From Adiantum capillus-veneris (Eukaryota; Streptophyta; Polypodiopsida; Polypodiales; Pteridaceae): DNA of 64,000 nt. The translations under genes and the position numbers were made by a program. The notes beneath the pieces are model-generated. The model made no database searches. It worked only from the letters and a program-made list of their open reading frames with translations, and had not been told where the DNA came from. Positions 32,299 through 43,582 of this stretch are shown piece after piece; positions within the stretch are counted from its first letter, which is position 1, and each line of letters begins with the position of its first letter. The DNA is taken from assembly GCA_014529385.2 (NCBI GenBank), contig CM043967.1, forward strand, positions 131,189,182 to 131,253,181, written 5' to 3'.

Positions 32299-32832
32299 TT
32301 GCCATGGTAGTGACTCAGGAAATTACAAACCTCTTTTTTTTTTTTTTTTTAACATTACATTAACAATAGCGGCTCATAGCAGCTTTTTTACAAGGGTGGG
32401 TGGATAGTGTTAAAACAAGATAAAGATAGAAACATTAAAGGAATGATGGTAATCTAATATGGGGAGAATGATGGGGTTCGGGGAATTGAGGATTTCTCCT
32501 AGTCACCGCACCGAATAGGTTGATCTTCTGTTGGTAGAAGACTTTCCTATCTACATAGATTCACATGCATATGCTGCAAGAATCTGAATGGGAATGCCGT
32601 TGGCCCGTTTTCAATCATGCACAGAGGATGATAATTATTTATACTCTTATCGTGCCAGTGTTGATGAGTCGGCACATCCACAAGACGTCGTCGCCTTTCA
32701 TGGGCTCTACCTTCCTTCGTTGCTCAGCATGTACGGGGTGATGGCGACGCGTCTGACCACTCCCTGCCTCTTGGCTAACAAAAATTGCAGGTAATTTCCG
32801 TAGTCGACGTGTTGCATGAATTCTCCATTAGT

Positions 32833-33593
32833 CAACAGAAACTCGTCCCCAGCCCTGGGGGCTCCCGGGGTAGAGAGCTTTCTTCAGGTTGTTTGTACGG
32901 GAGAGGAGGAAGATCCTCCACTCTCTTTCCAAAACAGGGAGAGCAGTAGCCGAACCACTCTTCTCTAGGACATGGGAATCTTCTTACCACTTCTTCTTCC
33001 GGATTGTCGAAGTGGATTGGTAGCACTCGCATGCGTTGTGCAAATCGGTAGGCGACCTTTCGCCGCTTAGCTTCGGATGACTTTCTCTTTGGCAAACTGG
33101 GTACAACCCGGCTTTCTGAGCTTGAAGCACTTGCTTGGCCAGATGCTTCTCCCGTCGGGGTCATGTGTTTCCAGACTTGCTTATCTTCTCCTTGCCTTTG
33201 GCTCGAGCAGCCCCTTTAGGCCACTTTGGAGTTATAACTTTGACTGTAGTTTCTTTAGGGAAAAGAGGTCTCACCGTTTCCTTCCCTTCCTTGATGTGAA
33301 TGACTTCTTTGCGATGAATGTCAATGTAGATGACTTCAGCCCTTTTGCTGCCTTCGTTGGTGGCACTCATTGACAGTGTGCCTTGGTTGACAACAGTGAT
33401 GGCACTTCACCGACCTCCCACCTGATGCTCACAATTTATAGTTAGAACGAGCGACACGAGATGGAGAATTTACCTCTTGAATGCTGACGACACTGCAGCC
33501 TGGCAGTAGCACCTCAATGAAGGCGGCTAGTGCCTCCTTCGTCTCTTCTTCTTCCGTCCTCCAGTTAAGAAATTCCTTCAGCCATTCGTCCAT
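32833..33593 (-). pseudogene. Element G leader-region reading frames
   Basis: Between the 5' LTR and gag the minus strand has three open pieces: an ATG at 33593 with MDEWLKEFLNWRTEEEETKE, open until a GAG/GTAAAT donor-like site near 33475; a basic frame at 33370-33161; and a frame at 33164-32832 with KRKSSEAKRRKVAYRFAQRM. They are in different frames and none is recognised. They could be exons of an N-terminally extended gag or leader ORFs. Confidence 0.35.
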
Positions 33594-33668
33594 GATTGAT
33601 GGTGGACGTCACTTTCAGCATTGTAAACTGAAGGGTCTTAGAAAGCCCTCCTCGGTGGGGGCACCAAA

Positions 33669-33886
33669 TGACGGGAGCAAAGCGAACCCCGAACCCCGAC
33701 GGCCTCTAAAACACCGGGGACCAAATGGCGCGCCTCGAGCCTGTCATGGTAAAGCAAACAGGGGGCACCACCTAGCTTCAGCGGCTAGGACGCAAACAAC
33801 ACACCACCATAACAAAGTTTTCATCCAAGAGAGATGGATGCTTTGGGAGTAATGATGAAGAGGAAGGGGAATGAGATCAAGTGAGT

Positions 33887-33922
<36 letters not shown>

Positions 33923-35228
33923 AGCGGCTTAGTACTTAGGCACCACAGAAGGATGGCGAATCCGCACACCCTTCACACATACACAAGCTCACTCCAAACA
34001 CAAGACTAGGTGGCGATTCCGCACACCTCACATGGGCAAAACATTGCAAGAAAACATACTCACAAAACCTCAAGCTTTATTTAGAGAATAAGGCGATGAA
34101 ATGGGGGGCATAGGGTAGGAGAAAGAGAAGGGAGAGAGTGGTAGAGCACATGGATGATAGGTGGGAGCTGATGGCGAAGAATCGCACGAGGGTTATGGCC
34201 ATCATCCTTCATTTAGTTGCCCTTCATCTTCCATAGCCAAGGGTGTAGAGGTCATGCTCAAGACAAGCATGGTGATTGCGGTGATGGTGATGGTGTGGGT
34301 GTGGGTGTGTGTGTGTGCACTAGGCACACACAGTGCATAGTGTGTTCTTTGGTGATGTTGTGTGTGTGTTTAGTGTGATGGTGACCCCTCTTTATATAGG
34401 GGAGGAGGGGGGAGAAATTATAGAATTTAGAAATGAAGAAATCATTATCTACATAGGCCATGTGACTGTGGGCCCCACTTGTCTGGCTGTGTGTATATGT
34501 GCCAGAACAGCAGTCTCATGAGAGAGAGACTAAGAGAGAGAGATGGGTTAATGAAAAAAAGTGAGAGGTGACATGGAGAATAAAGTAATTACAAGAGGGG
34601 AGAGAGGGGAGTGTGTTAAGAGGTGAATCTGTGTGCAGATGTGTGTGAACACAAGAAAATCAGGTAACCACTGGGTGGGGATGGGTCTGTGGGCACCTTT
34701 TTCAGTGAAACTAAGTGTGTGTGAGTGTGGGGGAGGCCATCTGGCTACAAGACAAGAGAGATTTCGAATTTTAGAGAGAGAGGGGGGTATTTGGATCATG
34801 GGAGAGTGTAGGAGAGAGAAAAGGGGGGTGGGGTATACTGTTTTGGAAGATAGCATAAGTTGCATGTGAGTTAGGGTGCATTATTGGTGAGTTATAATGC
34901 ATTATTGGTGAGAGGTGGGGTAGCTTGAGGGGAGAGAGAAAGGAGAAAGGACAAGGGGAAGAGAGAGGGGTTGACCTTTTGAGTGGAGGAGAGGAAAAGG
35001 GACACCCGGCGGGGCAACAGTGAAGAAAAAGGAGGCAAGGTGGGGATGGGCTGCCCCGCAGGCATGAGGTGGCCTATTTTACCTTTCTCATATATTTACA
35101 TAATCATGCTTTATTTTTTCTTACTTTTTCCAATGCCTTTTATCACTCCCTCCCTAAGAGGGGGTTTTCATGGGGTGGGGACGAGAGAAGAGGGGTATGG
35201 GAGCTTGACTTGTGAAAAGCCCCCATCA
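33669..35228 (-). repeat. 5' LTR of element G
   Basis: 1560 bp. Same order of blocks as the 28450-29855 copy, including a (GA)n tract at 33888-33919 and the minus-strand CTATATAAAG box at 34391-34399. It carries about 170 bp (roughly 34880-35045) absent from the other LTR, including two copies of gcattattggtgag. Confidence 0.85.
34391..34399 (-). promoter_or_regulatory. TATA box of element G 5' LTR
   Basis: Minus strand CCCTATATAAAGAGGGG, conserved in both LTRs (29190-29198). It lies about 700 bp upstream of the LTR end on the transcribed strand. Confidence 0.5.
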
Positions 35229-36490
35229 CCACCATCGCCCACTCTAACTTAGGTTTTATAGCCATTCACTTTCATTGCAGGATGAAAAGATACACATCAA
35301 ATATGGTATTCAATCATCTTTAGAAATATTGCAAGGCTAAGTGAGGGAACCAAACCCTCACCTTGATTAAATATGCACATCAGCCAGTGGAGTCCACCTT
35401 AGCATCATCGAGACCAGCAAGGCAAAAGTCATCACCAACAAGAGGAACCTCGAAGTAGAGAAGCCAGCAAGAGAATCCAGATTCTACCATAGTATGCAAG
35501 ATTATGAAGGCAAAGGCAGGAGGTTGTGTACTACTACCAACTCATTTGCATAAGGGAGATCACCCATATGCAGGGCAAGTATAGACTCTTAACTTATCAC
35601 GCGGCATAAGAGGATACAAGGGATAGCTATGCATAGAGGGGAAAGGAGAAGGGTACGGAAAAAATGCTACAAATCTTGTCATCAAGAAAAATAATGCAGC
35701 AAGTAGTATTACGGGAGTCAAATAAAGGCATGAGGAAGCGGGCAATCATACATGCCCCGTCAAGTATTATGCCACCATGTCAAGTGTAAAAAACTTTTAC
35801 AAGGGGGGTATCACACACAAGGAATACCCTATCTATTAGGGGAAAGTCCCATATATTTTTAAAGCTTAATAGTCGACAGGGTATCATCAAGCACTTCTCA
35901 AAAATGAATATAGTTTAAGCTACTATAGAATAATGCAAGGTAGTTCGGTACAAAAACTAAGAGGCAGCTCTTCTCTAGCCTACTAATAGAATAATGAATC
36001 TTAGAGTAGAAATTAGAGGATTTTTCAAGGAAAATATCCCATTATCAATCAAAAAAATGGGACACATGTGAGGTCCCACCAATCACATAAAAAAGTTACC
36101 AGGAAGGTAATCATTCACAAGACAAAATAATCATTTGTTATATCAGTAGCTCAAGTGCAAGTGTGTGTGTATCTGGATAAGCAATCATAGCCAATTGAAG
36201 TGACCAAGTGTGTATGTGTGTGTGTGTGTGTGTGTGCGCCCGCGCACAAAGGAGAGATATTTTGTGGGAATTTAAGAGAGCAAAGGAGGGATTGTTGTGG
36301 CTTAGTTGTGTGATTTGAGAGATGGCAACACAAAGCTATGGACCTGTTTTCACAGGTTAAGAGATTTTTCATGAGTGGATAGCATATTTTGAGTTGTATA
36401 TGGTGTCTTTACGCATGCACAATGATGAAAGAATGCGGCTACGCACTATGCCTCTAGTGATAAAAGGTAAAGCCGCCTTTTCAAGGCAAC
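35229..36490. other. No recognisable gene; (TG)n at 36213-36236
   Basis: AT-rich. The block ggagagat[a]ttttgtgggaatt...agagagcaaagga[t/g]gg attgt at about 36250-36320 recurs at about 47995-48065, so part of this region belongs to a dispersed repeat. Confidence 0.5.
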
Positions 36491-39125
36491 ACTACGAACC
36501 AACCTCATTCATCCCATCCATATTGACGGTATGATAGCAACAATAAAGAGAGTGAGATGATGAAAACTCTTACACCTATGCCGTTTTTCAATGGTGCAAA
36601 AATCTCAGTTCTTCGTACCGCTTTGGAAATGCTTAATTTGCAGTTTGTCTATGGGTGGTCTAACGCCTCCGTCAGAGAGCTTTTCAGGTAAATACATTGT
36701 ATCCTGAGCATACCAAAGTGCAAATTATAGTTCAATAATATGATCATTGTGTTCACTTGTTGATGTAATGACATGTTGCTCAACGAGAAAATCTTGTCTG
36801 AAGGCAATCACATGCCCCCTACCCTTCCAGCCCCTAAAAAGCTTCTTACTAACTTGGGCTTGGATTATCGCAACATGCATGCATGCCCTACTGATTGTAT
36901 ACTCGTTTGCAATGAGTATGCAAATTTGGACCAGTGTCCTAATTGTGGAACAAACATGTATAGAGAGGACACACAAGGAAAATTTATCCCTATAAAGGTC
37001 CTTCAAAACTTTCCTATCATTCCAAGAATAAAGAGCATGTTCAAGTCCAATTCTATAGCCGCTTTGATGACATGGCACTCAAATACTAGATCGACAGATG
37101 ATGTGATGCGGATACCTGCTGACATGAGCTATGTGGATCAAACATATGCAAACATGACATGCATCCACTGAAAGACATTCCATGCCATCCGGAATGAAAA
37201 GACTTTCTATTTTCCACAAACTCCCGTATTGGAGTGACATGCTGATTAATCATCTTCTTGACCCAATGCACATATTAAAGAATGTTGGGGAGATCATATG
37301 GAAAACCATCACTAGAAAAAGGGAGAGCAAAGCCCAAAGAGATTACCTACAGGCTCTGGGTCGAATGCCAGAGATGTGGCCTTGACCTAAACCCAATGAA
37401 AATTTTGCTATACCAAAAGGTCCATGGGTTTTGAGTCGTACAAAAAAGTGACAGGAAAAAAAAAATATCTTCATTCAAGACTCCCACTGGGCGCATGCAA
37501 CATTTGAAAATGGCTTTACTAGAGATGATAATCTTAGTGGTCTTAAGTCCCACGATTGGCACAAATTTTTACAGTTTATCTTACCAATTTCCATAAAGGA
37601 TTGTTTATAGACGACATTAGAAGAACAATCTATAAAATTAGTGAGTCGGTATGTTGGATCAGTTCAAAAGAGATAAGAAAAGACAACATCGATGCAACAC
37701 ACTTAAATGCTATTGAAGCAGTGTGTATGGTGGAGAAGTACTTTCCAACAAACATTCTTACCATCCAAATGCATCTACTTGTGCATGTGGTCAATGAAGT
37801 TGCAATTGCTACGGTAGTCCATAGCAGGTGCATTATCTTCTTGGAGAGATTCATGAAGACTTTAAAGGGGTTTGTTTGTCAAAGGGCTCGCCCCGAGGGT
37901 AGCATGGTCGAAGGATGGCTTGTACAAGAGTCTCTTGTTCTCATCAATGAATTTTTGGGCTCAATTGATCCAAAGATGCCCCGAATGTGGACTACTAAGG
38001 TCAACGTCAAGGTGACAAGGGACAAGCCGTAGGGACAAGGCATCATTAGGAAGATGGATATCACAATGCAAGAAAAGATTATGAGATTTTGCCTTCTCAA
38101 CTCAGACATCATGCAAAAGTGGCTAGAGAGGTATGAAGGGGTAAAGCAACAATGCTTAACAGATCGCTTGCAATTCAAGCACAACCGTGCCACTAGAAAC
38201 CTTCCTTTTCCAAATGATCTTCAAAAATTGCATGACTTTCCAACTAGGCGGTAGCTAGATGTGACAATCTTAGAGGCAAAGAGAAACGGAGTGTTGATTA
38301 CTAAAGAGGAGATGTCAAAGGGTTGTGATTGACATGTAAATTTTAACAACTTCCTTTTCCAGCTCCACATGATCACATTACTTTAGTAACTTTAAGTTTG
38401 TTTCAATTTTGTGGCTGCAGTATCACAAATGTGGAGCTTTGTGGTTGCATGCGAGACACTTTAGAGTGCAACGAATAGACAAACAAAGGGTCACCTTTGA
38501 TAGTGGCATTAGGGAAAGCTTCAACCAAGAAAGTAGGAGTAGTGTCAAGATGAGAACACAGAGACTAGTCAGCTTGAATACTTTGTCTACATCCAAGACA
38601 TCTTGAAGATTAGCTTTAGGAAGTTTTGATATTTTTATCTTTGATTTCAAGTGGTCAAAATTTATTACCAATGGCTGTAATGCAAGTGTGCACAAAGATA
38701 AGAGTGGATTGATTCAAGTGAACTCTAGGCGGGTGTGGATAAATGCGCGAGATATGTTCGTACTTCAGCAGCATTGTGAACAAGTTGTGTTCACAATAGA
38801 TCGACTATGGAGAGAAAATGATGAAAAAGATCTGTCTAAACCGCGTTGGATCTATGTTATTCAAGTTGCTCCACGGAGCAATCAAATGTGTGAAGGATTG
38901 GAAGTTGAGGTCGAAGAGCTTCATGAACAAAGTGCACAGCCGACGGATGATATAAGTTTGGATTTTGAGATGGAGGTAAGTGGTGAGAAGATGCTTAAAC
39001 TTAGAAATGAGCTTTCAAATACTGAAGTTGATGCGAAGAGAAACGAAGAAGTTGACTTTGATGACAAAGATGCAGAAGTGCAAATTGAGATAGACATCTT
39101 TGGTGCATCAGCTCTCATAGGGTGA
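36490..39125 (+). pseudogene. CACTA-2 transposase gene (Tnp2 + DUF4218 + DUF4216), decayed
   Basis: Pieces in order: end of the first exon (MPFFNGAKISVLRTALEMLN, YGWSNASVRELF, then AG/GTAAAT near 36689); Tnp2 start at 36773-37171 (LGLDYRNMHACPTDCIL, QCPNCGTNMY, a Cys-x2-Cys motif); a later Tnp2 segment at 37182-37385 (LPYWSDMLINHLLDPMHILK); DUF4218 at 37556-38032 (VEKYFPTNILTIQMHLLVHV, RARPEGSMVEGWLVQESL); and the DUF4216 region at 38409-39125 (FVLQQHCEQVVF, WIYVIQVAPRS). Frameshifts and stops separate the pieces, and most of the catalytic Tnp2 core between 37171 and 37182 is gone. It is a relative of CACTA-1, which kept the ends but lost the middle. Confidence 0.85.
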
Positions 39126-39300
39126 GAGATTAACTAGTGATTTTGCTAGGAACTCTTTTGTAAAACTCTTTTAATTAGTCTACATTACTAGATAGATTTA
39201 ATGAGTTGTGTTGCAGCTTCATTTTTTTGTTATTTGCATTGATTAAGCTTTTCTTTTATAAACTAGCATATTGTATCTGTGTTTTTGTGTATCTGTAGCC

Positions 39301-40288
39301 ATGGCCGATAACGACAATGCACACTCTCCTAGTTTTAGTTTTCATGTCACTCCGGCCGGCATGTCACCCGAGCAGATGGGCTCGTTTTTGTCATAATTCA
39401 CACCAAAGAAGGTTACTTACACACAGAACCTTCGGACAAGTGGATCCTCTAGACCTACTACGGCCACCCCTACACATAGGACCAGTGTGCCCCCTACACT
39501 GACAGTCCCTATACCTCAGTCAAGTGTGCCCCCTACACCGACGGGTGGTTCATCTTTGAGACGAGGTAGGCATCGTTCTGGAGGTGGTGGTTGTTGTGGT
39601 AACGGTCTATCAATGCGTCCACACCACCAAGACAGCGTCCACCACTCTCTTCGGTAGATAGTTCACCGATTGGCACACCACGTATACCTTGGGGATCACA
39701 CGAGCATGATCCTAGCAAGGTGTACAAGTGCAAGGATTGATGGAGACTTGGGATAGTCAAGATGATGATAGAAAGAATTACATTGCCGAGGCCATTCACA
39801 GACAGTACAAGCCGACAGAGGGGTACGATACAGTCTCAAATGATTGGATTTTGAGTGTGGTCATTTCCGCATTGTCACACCATTCGTGAGAGATGAGAAA
39901 CAAGTACAGGGACATCAGTCCAAAGACGGCATGTTTGGACACAGAGGAGTGGGAAGGGATTGCACGAGAGACACAAGACAATCCTCAGAGATTTCAGCAA
40001 CAAAGAGATGCAGCCACAACACGTTTGGAGTCTGTTGGAGCGTCACATCTTGGGAGTGGGAGATATGACACACTTCGGCATGAGTTTGTAATAATTATTA
40101 TATGTATGCTTTAAATTGTCAAAAATTTATATATGTTATTTGAAGATTTATCTTATGATTAATTGTTACTTTTGCAGGAAGTTGCCGTGAAGTGCCCTCC
40201 GACACAGCGAGAGGAGAAGTATGGGTACAAGCATGGACTTGTGGCCCTTTTGACCCAGCTACATGAGGAGGGAGAGGCCGTCAACTAG
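39301..40288 (+). pseudogene. CACTA-2 ORF1 (Transposase_24-like), decayed
   Basis: ATG at 39301 (MADNDNAHSPSFSFHVTPAG) with an early TAA near codon 32. This is followed by a Thr/Pro/Ser-rich stretch (SVPPTLTVPIPQSSVPPTPT), a GRHRSGGGGCCG block matching the Gly/Cys run of CACTA-1 ORF1, then frameshifts. The C-terminus 39893-40087 has NPQRFQQQRDAATTRLESVG and ASHLGSGRYDTLRHEF, homologous to SSHHLGSGGW in CACTA-1. A GTAATA donor at 40088 and TTTTGCAG acceptor before 40178 define an intron at the same place. The last exon is 40178-40288 (YGYKHGLVALLTQL), ending in TAG. Confidence 0.75.
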
Positions 40289-40374
40289 GAGGCATTACCA
40301 TGAGGGTGACATCCTCCACATATATATATATATATTAGGTATGGTCTTCTTGATACAGTTGTGCTCATTCATTG

Positions 40375-41075
40375 TATACATGTACACTTTCACGCTTATG
40401 TTTATGGTTTTTCATTCCGTTTACGATTATGATTATGATTTGACAATCAAGTTATGGTTACATACAGTTTCACGCTTATGTTTATGGTTTTGCATTTCGT
40501 TGACAATTACAATTATGATTATGGTATGACAATCAAGTTATGGTTATGGTTTTACAATTATGGTATGGCAATCATGGTTTGGTTATGGTATGGCACAGAG
40601 GTTATGGTTATGGTTTCGCAATCAAGTTATGGTTATGGTTTTGCAATGATGGTATGGCAATCATGTTATGATTATGGTTTGGCAATCAGGTCATGGTTAT
40701 GGTTTTGCAATGATGGTATGGCTGTTATGGTTATGGTATGGCAAGCAGGTTATGGTTATGGTTATGGTATGGCAATCAGATTATGTTAATGGTTTTTCAA
40801 ATACAGTTTGGCAATCATGTTATGGTTATGGTTTGGCAATCAGGTTATGGTTATGGTTTTGCAATGATGGTATGGTTGTTATGGTTATGGTATGACAAGC
40901 AAGCTATGGTTATGGTATGACAAGCAGGTTATGGTTATGGTTATGGTTATGGTTATGGTTATGGTTATGGTTATAGTATTGCATGCAGATTATGTTTATG
41001 GTTTTGAAAATACGGTTTGGCAATCACGTTATGGTTATACCTGCGGTTTTCAAATCATGTTTTAATTATGGTTAG
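40375..41075. repeat. TATGGT-based minisatellite
   Basis: About 700 bp made of ggttatggttatgg, tatggcaatca[t/g]gttatgg and ttttgcaatgatgg units in varying order, with a purer (GGTTAT)n run at 40927-40975. It lies between CACTA-2 ORF1 and the 3' terminus. The Tyr-Gly / Trp-Leu-Trp open frames across it are artefacts of the repeat. Confidence 0.9.
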
Positions 41076-41569
41076 AAAATCTCCATGTCCTTGTGCCTAT
41101 GGTTTGGGAGTCGACATTATAATTATTCTTTTGGAAACTTGTCATGTTTAAGCTTTTGATTTTGTTGTTTTTTTATGCTTTACAATTTTGCTAATCTATA
41201 CTTGCTGGCTCTTCAATGTCAAACTATAGGTGGATTGCGGTTGCATTTGCACTCTTCCTTTGGGTAGAGAGGGTTGTTTCTTGGTGCTGCAGTACATGTA
41301 GCATCCCTCTCTGTCCAAAAAAAAAAAATGCAGGTTTTGCCATCAATACAGGTATTGGTATACGCGTTATAATGCACCTCAGAATAGGAGTCGATACAAG
41401 AAACTTATTTTCCGACACCTATTATAACACTGATATCGGTGTAAATTTCATTGCGTATTCCGACAGAAGATATATTGGTATCTATACTAACGATATGATG
41501 TCAATGGTTATTTCGACGCTTTTTACTTTTAAAACAAGATTTGAGTCATCAGTATCTATGTCGATTTTT

Positions 41570-41587
41570 ACGCAGCGTTTTGTAGTG
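41570..41587 (-). repeat. CACTA terminal inverted repeat (3' end of CACTA-2)
   Basis: Complement reads CACTACAAAACGCTGCG from 41587 inward. The preceding 200 bp contain several tatcgg/tatcgat-like short motifs typical of a subterminal region. Confidence 0.75.
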
Positions 41588-42114
41588 TACCCTACTCTTC
41601 TAGGGAGATTGTGGCTACTTGCAATGGGAGCCAAGCAAGACTAGAGAAGCAACATGTTCATCTTGCTTGATAAAGAGAACAGGCGGTAAGTGATACTAGA
41701 TTTGATTACCAAAGAGAGCCATTTTCATCCAATGGAAGCTAAAGATGCTAGAGATTCAATAAATGAGCTATGAGTATGAGACACAGACAACCTAAAATGA
41801 AGGCTATACAAGTCTGAAAGAAGAGGAAAGTGATGATGATATTTTGAAGATTGATGCAGACCTCTTTGGAGGTTTTGTACACCCATCCAATGCAAGGAAA
41901 GGTATGTAGGTTCTGTTGAGTAAAGGCCATGGCCGTGACCCATGTGAACTCTCCCTGCATACCCTAACTCCACTAACTCTTTATATCTCTTATACTAAAG
42001 AATAAAGAGACACGAGGCTCGGTGTATCTCAGATGTGCGTTTCCCCCAATCTTCTCCTCTTCTTCTCCTTCCCCCTTCCTTTCACGCAAGCGCACGAGGT
42101 AACCACCTTTCAAC

Positions 42115-42130
42115 TGGTATCAAAGCATGG
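42115..42130 (+). promoter_or_regulatory. Primer binding site of copia W
   Basis: TGGTATCAAAGCATGG matches the initiator-tRNA-Met-complementary plant PBS with one core change, directly downstream of the LTR end. Confidence 0.75.
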
Positions 42131-42147
42131 TCTGCATCTCGCTCCAC

Positions 42148-42267
42148 TTCACCGCGTTCTGCAGTCTCTCTCAAGGAAATGGAATCTTGAGAGAATTGGA
42201 TCTCTTCACCGTGTTGTGCAGTCTCTCTCAAGGAAATGGAATCTTGAGAGAATTGGATCTCTTCAGG
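42148..42267. repeat. 57-bp tandem duplication in the W leader
   Basis: cttcaccg[c/t]gtt[c/g]tgcagtctctctcaagg...ggatct is repeated at 42205; the two copies are almost identical and directly follow the PBS. Confidence 0.9.
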
Positions 42268-42894
42268 TCTTGGCAACAAAGCTTGGAGGAACCAAGTGCA
42301 GATCTACAAGCAATCGAAGCAAGGCATGGCAGGATCGGAAGGCAGTTAAACGAGCAAGTCGAATGCAAGCAATGTAGGAAATTGGGGAAGTTGCAGTGGA
42401 GATAAGCAAGCAAATCAAGAGCTTGAAGGCAGTCAAAACGACCACGGAGATTGAGTAAATTGAAGCTTTTTTCATCAAATCGGGCAAAGCCGAGTGAGAA
42501 CGAGCAGGAATTGATGTTTGGAATCGAGAAGCTAAAAATGAGCAACAAAGCCCAAAGAGGTAGCGTTGGGCAAGCTTAATCGGGCAGCAAGGAGTAGTCA
42601 ACAGTCCGCAATCCACAACATTGTTTTGATTGTGTGTGGTGGTGTACACACACACACGTGCATGCATTGGCCAAGTCCTTAGACAACAAGTTTTGACACG
42701 ACTCGACACTGGAAGCATTCAATTTGGTTTCTTAGACAGAGTCCGGCTTCGATAGCAAATTTGACATAGAATTGAATTTTATATTTTTTTATGAGCCTAA
42801 GGGTGGGTGCACACCACATCCTCCGACTCTATCATCGGCTCGGCATTCCGCCGGCTCTCCACACACACACACACACATTTTGACCAAGAGAAGG

Positions 42895-42929
<35 letters not shown>

Positions 42930-43069
42930 CGTGCTCATACTCACATTCTGATACTATCGACATTGATGACAACAAGGAGTTCCTCCATCGGTGACATCCG
43001 GCATCTTTGACATTGATCACAGGGGGGGGGGGGGGGGGGGGGGGGAGAGAGAGAGAGAGAGAGAGAGGG
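42895..43069. repeat. (GA)n tracts and a 24-base poly-G run
   Basis: (AG)n at 42898-42926; poly-G 43022-43045 (24 G) followed by (AG)n to about 43068. It lies in the leader between the W PBS and gag. Confidence 0.95.
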
Positions 43070-43582
43070 CACCCTTTCTATCTCGACACTTTGCATCAGC
43101 GTTCAACATAAGCACCCATTGGCAACTACCCCCGATGATTCTTCCGATATCTCGCATTACGCGACGGATTCTTGACATCTGACCTTGACACCCGCATTCC
43201 CGTGGAAGAGCGCTTTCCCACAGACAATTGTGTTCATGACATGTGCAAGTGACGTACCTCTGTCATAGAGGAGTGACACTCGGCATCGGCATCAAGCACA
43301 GCGATTACGCTTTACAGCATAGCTTTGGTTTTGACTTCTTTGGTGGCTACTCAACTAGCACATTTTCGCCCAATGGAGAATATCGACATCGACTTCCATA
43401 GTCTACACTGACAATTGAGATCTTTTAAGAGGAGATATCCCTGCAGGGATTTGTCTAATGCATGCACCAGTTTTCTAGAACCTGTTTGTGCACGTTTTCT
43501 CATGTATGTTTTCTAGGGGAAACTCTGTCGAAATGCTCTCATTAATTTTTGCCATAAATCTTTGGTGATTTTCTCTTGCATT

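Larger units (their letters stand above)
28450..35228 (-). mobile_element. Ty3/gypsy-type LTR element G with gag and two extra ORFs, no RT recognised
   Basis: Two long direct repeats, 28450-29855 and 33669-35228, start TG(T/A)CGGGAGC and end CCCCCATCA. On the minus strand they therefore read TGATGGGGG ... GGAGCAAAGC-type LTRs with TG...CA ends. The internal region is about 3.8 kb, with a Retrotrans_gag ORF in the same (minus) orientation. A PPT-like tract lies at 29860-29872 next to the 3' LTR, and TTTGGTGCCCCCACC (minus strand, about 33652-33666) lies next to the 5' LTR as a possible PBS. Known: large elements lacking pol are called LARDs. Inference: G is non-autonomous or has a heavily decayed pol. 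I see no matching 5-bp target duplication. Confidence 0.75.
36490..41587 (+). mobile_element. CACTA transposon CACTA-2, 3' end visible, 5' end not found
   Basis: Carries, in order on the plus strand, the tail of a Transpos_assoc exon, Tnp2, DUF4218, DUF4216 and an ORF1 with the same intron position as CACTA-1. It ends at 41587 in CGCAGCGTTTTGTAGTG (CACTACAAAACGCTGCG on the complement), a canonical CACTA terminus, followed by tac as candidate target triplet. The 5' terminus is missing or unrecognisable; the Transpos_assoc zinc motif is also absent, so the left part is probably truncated near 36490. Confidence 0.8.

Noticed and set aside
40263-40920. Tyr-Gly and Trp-Leu-Trp-rich open frames
   Set aside because: Products of the TATGGT minisatellite; no start context or conservation.
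40927-40975. Telomere-like repeat
   Set aside because: The unit is GGTTAT with no GGG; it is not TTTAGGG or TTAGGG and is embedded in variant TATGGCAATCA units.
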